Source: JAZSQT01 sp045538075 (GTDB lineage Bacteria > Chrysiogenota > Deferribacteres > Deferribacterales > Mucispirillaceae). Taken from it: a stretch of DNA of 10,572 nucleotides. The notes beneath the pieces are model-generated. The model saw only the letters and a list, made by a program, of their open reading frames with translations. It had not been told where the DNA came from and ran no database searches. Every line of letters starts with the position of its first letter. Position 1 is the first letter of the stretch. Positions 5,809 through 10,572 of the stretch are shown piece by piece. The stretch lies in assembly GCA_045538075.1 (NCBI GenBank), contig JAZSQT010000145.1, positions 1 to 10,572 on the forward strand, in the 5' to 3' direction. A program made the position numbers and the translations under genes.

Positions 5809-8415
5809 ATGATTAATTATAATAAAATGACGATAAAAGCCCAAGAGGCACTTCAAGAAACTGTAAAAATTGCAGATAAATTATCTAATCAAATGATACA
5901 ACCTGAACATTTATTTGTATCATTATTGACTCAACAAGAAGGATTAGTTCGCCCTCTTTTACAAAAAATTGGTGCTAATCCTGATAATATTTTAAATGAA
6001 GTTAATAATATTTTAAATTCATTACCAAAAGTTAGTGGAGCAAATAGTCAACCAGTTTTATCTAATGATGCAAATAAAGTTCTTGATTACGCTTTTGATA
6101 TAGCAAAAGAAATGAAAGATGAATACGTATCAACAGAGCATATTTTAATGGGAATAGTTGATAAAGCCGATTATTCTTTAAGAAGAATTTTAACCACTGC
6201 TGGTATTGATTTAAAAATAATTAAAAAAGCGATACAAGAATTAAGGGGTTCATCAAAAATTACAGACCAAAATCCAGAAGAAAAAATGAATACTCTTGAA
6301 AAATATACTGTTGACTTAACGAATGCAGCTAAAAGTGGAAAATTAGATCCAGTAATAGGTAGAGATGAAGAAATAAGACGTGTAATACATGTTTTATCAA
6401 GGAGAACAAAAAATAATCCAGTCTTGATTGGAGAACCTGGCGTTGGTAAAACTGCTATTGCTGAAGGTCTTGCTCAAAGAATAATAAGAGGCGATGTTCC
6501 AGAAAGCCTTAAAAATAAAACTATTTCAATGCTTGATATGGGCTCATTAATTGCAGGCACAAAATATAGAGGAGAATTTGAAGATAGACTTAAAGCAATA
6601 CTTAAAGAAATAAACGAAAGTAACGGTGAAATAATACTTTTTATTGATGAAATTCATACTCTTGTAGGAGCTGGAGCAACTGAAGGAGCAATGGATGCAG
6701 CAAATATATTAAAGCCATCTCTTGCTAGAGGAGAACTTCATTGCATAGGAGCTACAACTTTAGATGAATATAAAAAATATATAGAAAAAGATGCTGCTTT
6801 AGAAAGACGATTTCAACCTGTATATGTAAAAGAACCAACAGTTGAAGATACTGTTTCAATATTAAGGGGTTTAAAAGAACGATACGAAATCCACCATGGA
6901 GTAAAAATCAAAGATGGAGCTTTAGTCGCAGCTGCTTATTTAGCAAACAAATATATATCTGATAGATTTATGCCAGATAAAGCAATAGATTTAATTGATG
7001 AAGCAACTGCAAGATTACGTATGGAAATTGATAGTATGCCTACTGAACTTGACGAACTTGAAAGAAGACATAGACAACTTGAAATAGAAAAACAAGCACT
7101 AAAAAAAGAAAATGATGCAGCCTCAATTTCAAGATGCCAAAATGTTGAAAAAGAAATTAGTGAACTTAAAGAAAAAATTTCTACTCTATCTGCACAATGG
7201 AAAAGCGAGAAAGAAATAATACAAGAATCAAGAGCAATTAAAGAAGAAATAGAACAAACTAAAATTGATATGGAAAAAGCAGAACGTATTGGAGACTTTG
7301 CTAAAGCAAGTGAATTAAAATACGGTAAATTAGTTGAATTAGAAAACAAATCTAATACAATTACTGAGAAAATGCGAGATATTCAACATGGTAAACCAAT
7401 GCTTAAAGAAGAAGTAGATGAAGAAGATATTGCAGAAGTAGTTTCTCGTTGGACTGGTGTTCCTTCTACTAAACTTCTTGAAGAAGAAGCCGATAAGTTA
7501 CTTAATATGGAGGATTATCTACATAAAAGGGTTATTGGACAAGATATTGCAATTAAAGCAATTAGCGAAGCAGTTAGAAGGAGCCGTGCTGGACTTAATG
7601 ACCCTAAAAAACCCATGGGTTCCTTTATTTTCTTAGGTCCAACTGGTGTAGGTAAAACAGAACTTGCTAAAGCATTAGCTGAATTTTTATTTGATACTGA
7701 AGATGCTCTTATCAGAATTGATATGAGTGAATATATGGAAAAACATGCTGTTGCAAAATTAATTGGAGCTCCTCCAGGATACGTTGGATATGAAGAAGGT
7801 GGACAACTTACAGAAAAAGTTAGACGTCGTCCCTACTCTGTTATATTACTTGATGAAATAGAAAAAGCTCATCCAGATGTATTTAATATTTTGTTACAAT
7901 TACTTGATGACGGAAGATTAACTGATTCAAAGGGACGAGTTGTAAATTTTAAAAATACAGTAGTAATTATGACATCAAATGTTGCATCTCATTTAATTAT
8001 GGAACAATTTGCAACTGATGATACGTTAGAAGAAAAATATAATAATATAAATAAAGTAGCGATAAATGAATTATCTAAATACTTTAAACCAGAATTTTTA
8101 AATAGAGTTGATGATATAGTTGTATTTCACCCTCTTACTAAAGAAAATTTAAGAGATGTGGCAAAACTTTTACTTAAAGGGTTTTCTGATAGATTAAAAG
8201 ATGTGCCTATTAACGTTGAATTTGATAATTCAGCCCTTGATGAAGTATCAAAGGTAGGTTTTGATCCAAGTTATGGAGCTAGACCTATGAAAAGAGCTAT
8301 CCAAAGGTTAATAGAAAATCCAGTTGCAGAAAACATTATTAGTGGAAAAATTAAACCAAATTCAAATATTGAAATATCGTTTAATAACGACAATATAAAT
8401 ATTAAAACAGAATGA
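5809..8415 (+). CDS. clpB: ClpB disaggregase (Hsp104 family AAA+ ATPase)
   Basis: An 868-residue hexameric disaggregase that pulls polypeptides out of aggregates together with DnaK/DnaJ. The order is standard: N-domain repeats (about 1-150); NBD1 with Walker A GEPGVGKT (208-215), pore-loop KYRG (252-255), Walker B ILFIDEIH (276-283) and ERRF with arginine fingers (332-335); a long charged coiled-coil M-domain (about 405-525) that distinguishes ClpB from ClpA and ClpC; then NBD2 with Walker A GPTGVGKT (610-617), pore-loop GYVG (657-660), Walker B VILLDEIEKAH (678-688) and sensor-2 GARPMKR (823-829). No ClpP-binding tripeptide loop was recognised, as expected. All catalytic residues are present. 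GAGGT six bases before the ATG supports the start, 27 bases after hspR. It stops with TGA and is followed at once by a hairpin. Confidence 0.98.
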   Translation: MINYNKMTIKAQEALQETVKIADKLSNQMIQPEHLFVSLLTQQEGLVRPLLQKIGANPDNILNEVNNILNSLPKVSGANSQPVLSNDANKVLDYAFDIAKEMKDEYVSTEHILMGIVDKADYSLRRILTTAGIDLKIIKKAIQELRGSSKITDQNPEEKMNTLEKYTVDLTNAAKSGKLDPVIGRDEEIRRVIHVLSRRTKNNPVLIGEPGVGKTAIAEGLAQRIIRGDVPESLKNKTISMLDMGSLIAGTKYRGEFEDRLKAILKEINESNGEIILFIDEIHTLVGAGATEGAMDAANILKPSLARGELHCIGATTLDEYKKYIEKDAALERRFQPVYVKEPTVEDTVSILRGLKERYEIHHGVKIKDGALVAAAYLANKYISDRFMPDKAIDLIDEATARLRMEIDSMPTELDELERRHRQLEIEKQALKKENDAASISRCQNVEKEISELKEKISTLSAQWKSEKEIIQESRAIKEEIEQTKIDMEKAERIGDFAKASELKYGKLVELENKSNTITEKMRDIQHGKPMLKEEVDEEDIAEVVSRWTGVPSTKLLEEEADKLLNMEDYLHKRVIGQDIAIKAISEAVRRSRAGLNDPKKPMGSFIFLGPTGVGKTELAKALAEFLFDTEDALIRIDMSEYMEKHAVAKLIGAPPGYVGYEEGGQLTEKVRRRPYSVILLDEIEKAHPDVFNILLQLLDDGRLTDSKGRVVNFKNTVVIMTSNVASHLIMEQFATDDTLEEKYNNINKVAINELSKYFKPEFLNRVDDIVVFHPLTKENLRDVAKLLLKGFSDRLKDVPINVEFDNSALDEVSKVGFDPSYGARPMKRAIQRLIENPVAENIISGKIKPNSNIEISFNNDNINIKTE

Positions 8416-8419
8416 TATA

Positions 8420-8451
8420 AGGGGTATCACATACCCCTATATTATGGGTAT
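8420..8451 (+). promoter_or_regulatory. Hairpin with a competing alternative fold in the clpB-sigma junction
   Basis: AGGGGTAT (8420-8427) and ATACCCCT (8431-8438) form an eight-pair stem with a CAC loop, starting five bases after the clpB stop. No U-run follows, so it is not a normal terminator. The ATACCC of its right arm (8431-8436) can instead pair with GGGTAT at 8446-8451, which overlaps the only Shine-Dalgarno-like bases (GGG, 8446-8448) in front of the sigma start codon. The two stems exclude each other. A role in mRNA processing or translational control of the sigma factor is inferred. Confidence 0.55.
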
Positions 8452-8454
8452 GAT

Positions 8455-9378
8455 ATGAATAAATACAACAATTTATCTGATGAAACAGAATTTGATGATT
8501 CTACTGATTTAATTGAAAATATTATGAATCTTGAATCTTTTAAAGATAATACAATTAATGGTAATTCTATCCAATTGTATTTTAAAGAAATTTCAAAATA
8601 TAAACCTTTATCAATAGATGAAGAAAAAGAATTAGGACATTTAATACAACAAGGTGATATTAAGGCTTTAAAAAAATTAGTTTTATACAATCTAAAGTTT
8701 GTAGTTTTTATTGCCAATAAATACAAAAATACTGGAATACCTATATTTGATATAATTGAACAAGGTAACTTAGGGTTATTAGAAGCAGCAAAAAGATACA
8801 AGCCAGATAAAAACGTAAAATTTATAACTTATGCTGTTTGGTGGATTCGTCAAGCAATAATTCAAGGATTAACCGAGCAATCTGGCTCTGTTAAGTTGCC
8901 TGTTAAACAAGCATATATTTTATTTAAAATCAACACTACTTCAGAATTATTAATGAAATCACTAAATAGAGAGCCTACTACTAAAGAATTATCTGAAAAT
9001 ACTGGAATTAGTGAAGAAGACATAAACAATATATTAAGAGCATCTAAACAAAATTTATCATTAGATGCACCATATAGTGAAACTTCTGATAAATCATTTT
9101 TAGACTATCTTGAAGATACTGCTCCTAATATAGAAGACGAGTTAATAAGAAAAACATTAAAATTATCTATTGATGAAATTGTATCTGATTTAAGTGAAAG
9201 GGAAACAGATATTATCACAAAACGATACGGTTTAGATGGAGATGAGCCTCAAACATTAGAAGAAATTGGAGAAAAGTTGAATATTTCAAGAGAAAGAGTT
9301 CGCCAAATTGAAGTTAAAGCAATGGATAAACTAAAGAAAAAAGCAATAAAAAGAAAACTTGATGAATACCTTAATTAA
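8455..9378 (+). CDS. RpoD/RpoS-type sigma factor (compact, group 2-like), last gene of the HspR operon
   Basis: A 307-residue sigma-70 family factor that directs RNA polymerase to promoters. An acidic N-terminus (1-35) precedes region 1.2 (about 38-70, SIQLYFKEISKYKPLS). Region 2 follows (about 77-147), with FDIIEQGNLGLLEAAKRY for core binding and KFITYAVWWIRQAIIQGL for -10 recognition and melting. Region 3 is about 150-230. Region 4 is about 237-300, with the -35 helix-turn-helix TLEEIGEKLNISRERVRQIE. It lacks region 1.1 and the long non-conserved region of a housekeeping RpoD, so it is an alternative factor. The stretch after region 2 (KLPVKQAYILFKIN) lacks a clear RpoH box. The ATG is the first possible start, preceded only by GGG six bases upstream. 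Its position behind clpB suggests a heat-stress role. It ends overlapping yqaA. Confidence 0.93.
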   Translation: MNKYNNLSDETEFDDSTDLIENIMNLESFKDNTINGNSIQLYFKEISKYKPLSIDEEKELGHLIQQGDIKALKKLVLYNLKFVVFIANKYKNTGIPIFDIIEQGNLGLLEAAKRYKPDKNVKFITYAVWWIRQAIIQGLTEQSGSVKLPVKQAYILFKINTTSELLMKSLNREPTTKELSENTGISEEDINNILRASKQNLSLDAPYSETSDKSFLDYLEDTAPNIEDELIRKTLKLSIDEIVSDLSERETDIITKRYGLDGDEPQTLEEIGEKLNISRERVRQIEVKAMDKLKKKAIKRKLDEYLN

Positions 9379-9775
9379 TATTGATTGTTACAATTAATAA
9401 TATTATATAGCGAATAAATTTTCCTAAAAATATAAAAAATAATGATTTCCACAAAGAAATACGTAACCAACCACCAGCTATTGGTAATAAATCACCAACA
9501 ACAGGTAGAAAAGAAAAAAATAGTAAAGGAGCACCATACTTTTTTATTAAATTAATCGCTTTTTCAGATTGCGTTTTATTATTTGGTATAAATCTACCAA
9601 TCAAAAATGATGTATAACTGCCTAATGTATTTGATATAGATACAACTATAAGCCCCGATAAAAAATAAGGCTTATAATACATTAGAAAAGCAATAAATGC
9701 TGCTTCTGAACTACCTGGTAGTATCGTAGATGATAAAAAACCAGAAAAAGCAAGAGATATTAAAGCTAATAACAT
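9371..9775 (-). CDS. yqaA: YqaA family inner-membrane protein (DedA/VTT-like superfamily)
   Basis: A 134-residue polytopic membrane protein, close to the 142 residues of E. coli YqaA. Family motifs are all present: LPGSSE (19-24), NTLG and SFLIGRF (49-62), PVVGDLLPIAGGWLR (91-105) and GKFIRY (118-123). Hydrophobic segments lie at about 2-18, 24-46, 83-101 and 107-130. The function of YqaA proteins is not settled; relatives in the DedA superfamily are linked to lipid or undecaprenyl-phosphate transport. It follows queD by 23 bases in the same direction, so it is probably the last gene of that unit. No in-frame ATG, GTG or TTG lies upstream before a stop, which fixes the start despite a poor Shine-Dalgarno. 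The last 8 bp overlap the sigma gene tail-to-tail. Confidence 0.88.
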   Translation of the reverse strand: MLLALISLAFSGFLSSTILPGSSEAAFIAFLMYYKPYFLSGLIVVSISNTLGSYTSFLIGRFIPNNKTQSEKAINLIKKYGAPLLFFSFLPVVGDLLPIAGGWLRISLWKSLFFIFLGKFIRYIILLIVTININ

Positions 9776-9798
9776 TATTAACTTAATAAAATAATAAT

Positions 9799-10158
9799 CT
9801 ATTCAAAATATTCTGCTGCTGTATCATCATTTTCCCAAACAATAACACGCTCAGTCTTATTTCCATAAGTTTCTTTTAATCGTTGAAAAATATAGTATGC
9901 AATATTTTCACTTGTAGGATTAACAGTTTTAAAATATTCAAGTTCATTAATATATACGTGGTCTAAATCATTCATAATGCAACGCATATTTTTTTTAAAT
10001 TCTCTAAAATCTTCAACCATACCAAGTCTATCTAATGTATCACTTTTTAGATATGCTTCAACTTTCCAGTTATGTCCATGTAAATTTTCACATTTTCCGT
10101 TATATTCTCTTATATTGTGTGCCGAAGAAAAATCAGTTTTTATTTTAACCCTGTACAT
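9799..10158 (-). CDS. queD: QueD, 6-carboxy-5,6,7,8-tetrahydropterin synthase
   Basis: A 119-residue enzyme of the PTPS/QueD family that converts 7,8-dihydroneopterin triphosphate to 6-carboxytetrahydropterin, the second step toward preQ0 and queuosine in tRNA. Zinc ligands are His14, His27 and His29. The CxxxHGH motif (Cys23 to His29) places the catalytic cysteine as in QueD proper rather than PTPS-III. Asp66-His67 and Glu109 (WEND) complete the active site, and PTSENIA (81-87) is the substrate-pocket motif. Length matches the family. GGGAG eight bases before the ATG fixes the start. It overlaps the end of the pseudouridine synthase gene by 19 bases, so the two are probably translated from one message, and yqaA follows. 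queC, queE and queF are not in the window. The stop is TAG. Confidence 0.94.
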   Translation of the reverse strand: MYRVKIKTDFSSAHNIREYNGKCENLHGHNWKVEAYLKSDTLDRLGMVEDFREFKKNMRCIMNDLDHVYINELEYFKTVNPTSENIAYYIFQRLKETYGNKTERVIVWENDDTAAEYFE

Positions 10159-10571
10159 TTATATAACTCCCTAACTTCTTTAGATGTAAGTTTTATATGC
10201 TCACCTTCTTTTAAACTTCCTATTAAAATTGGTCCAATCCTAACTCTTTCTAACCGTTTAACAGTTGAACCAAAATAAGCAAACATATTTCTTATTTGCC
10301 TTTTCTTACCTTCTTTAATTATCACATTGTAGTTTCTATTACCAGTTTTATATATTTTACAAGGCAAAAAATTGCCTTTTGATGTTTCTAATCCATTAGC
10401 AAATTCTTTTAACTCTATTTCTGAAAGCATTCTATCTACAGTAACTAAATATTCTTTTTCTACTTTATATTCTGGTTTCTGCATTCGCTGAATTAATTCT
10501 CCATCATTAGTAAAAATAAGTAATCCTTCACTTTCATAATCTAATCATCCAGAATACGGCAATTTTCTTTT
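10140..10571 (-). pseudogene. RluB/RsuA-family pseudouridine synthase, 5'-truncated by the window and interrupted by in-frame UGA
   Basis: On the minus strand the frame runs from the window edge as KRKLPYSG, then UGA (10545-10547), then LDYESEGLLIFTNDGELIQRM and on without break to the TAA at 10140-10142. RsuA/RluB/RluE/RluF synthases isomerise uridine in rRNA. They share GRLDY-x3-GLLxxTNDG, in which Asp is the catalytic nucleophile and Arg is nearly invariant. Here UGA stands exactly in place of that Arg. Later family marks are intact: EKEYLVTV, EGKKRQIRNMFAYFG and VKRLERVRIGPI. Translation restarting at the ATG at 10484 would give 114 residues without the catalytic aspartate, so that product could not be an active enzyme. 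Single-base change from CGA or AGA, sequence error or recoding are all possible. The N-terminal S4 domain would lie outside the window. The 3' end overlaps queD by 19 bases. Confidence 0.75.
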
Positions 10572-10572
10572 A

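Noticed and set aside
6936..7349. Minus-strand open frame opposite the ClpB M-domain
   Set aside because: Its Ser/Leu/Ile-rich product is the mirror of the Glu/Lys-rich coiled coil. This is a typical shadow of biased composition.
8420..8438. Intrinsic terminator ending the operon after clpB
   Set aside because: The stem is good but is followed by ATATTATGGG rather than a U-run, and the sigma gene begins 17 bases later. Attenuation or processing is more likely.
8442..8801. Minus-strand open frame opposite the start of the sigma gene
   Set aside because: Fully antisense to regions 1.2 and 2 of a clear sigma factor; no promoter or ribosome site was seen.
9379..9399. AT-only hairpin TATTGATTG-TTA-CAATTAATA directly after the sigma stop, as a terminator
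   Set aside because: The stem has one G-C pair and one G-U pair and no U-run follows, and the bases are also coding sequence for yqaA. Too weak to call.
10545..10547. UGA decoded as an amino acid because of an alternative genetic code
   Set aside because: clpB ends with TGA in the normal place, tryptophans in the window are TGG, and all domains read correctly with the standard code. A selenocysteine at an invariant Arg site makes no sense.

Overview
The window is an AT-rich stretch of bacterial chromosome with short intergenic gaps. All coding regions use the standard genetic code, and the stops are a mix of TAA, TAG and TGA. A TonB-type energy transducer points to an outer membrane. A radical SAM/SPASM protein resembling heme b synthase (AhbD) and an acetate-linked CoA-transferase suggest an anaerobic or microaerobic lifestyle. 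An HspR-controlled chaperone operon in a low-GC Gram-negative would suit a Deferribacteres-like organism such as Mucispirillum. That placement is inference from gene content and base composition only.

Layout. Positions 1-94 hold the 3' end of a plus-strand gene that I do not recognise. A perfectly palindromic bidirectional terminator (96-121) separates it from a minus-strand block. Read in the direction of transcription, that block runs tonB-like (3684-2881), AhbD-like radical SAM protein (2792-1722), acetyl-CoA hydrolase/CoA-transferase (1681-125). Both the tonB-like gene and the radical SAM gene have the same extended -10 motif, TGATATACT, just upstream. For the tonB-like gene this predicts a leaderless mRNA.

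The centre (3799-9378) is a plus-strand heat-shock operon: hsp20, dnaJ, hspR, clpB, and a compact RpoD/RpoS-type sigma factor. It is preceded by a TTGACA-17-TATATT promoter. Lying on the -35 and spacer of that promoter is an inverted repeat CTTGACA-N7-ACTCAAG, with the architecture of the HspR-associated inverted repeat (HAIR). HspR, made from the third gene, therefore probably represses the whole operon, with release when chaperone capacity is titrated by unfolded protein. Hsp20 would hold unfolded clients, DnaJ would deliver them, and ClpB would disaggregate them. The sigma factor as last gene would turn a local derepression event into a wider transcriptional response. The clpB-sigma junction carries a strong hairpin and a competing alternative hairpin next to the sigma start codon. 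It is the most interesting regulatory site here.

The right end is a minus-strand group: an RluB/RsuA-type pseudouridine synthase, queD (7-deazaguanine pathway), and a YqaA-type membrane protein. The last overlaps the sigma gene tail-to-tail by 8 bp inside TTAATTAA. The pseudouridine synthase has an in-frame UGA exactly where the catalytic GRLD motif should have its arginine, with intact sequence on both sides. It is therefore a recent nonsense mutation, an assembly error, or a recoding event.

No tRNA, rRNA, CRISPR array, insertion sequence or prophage gene was seen. There is no gene-free stretch longer than 300 bases.
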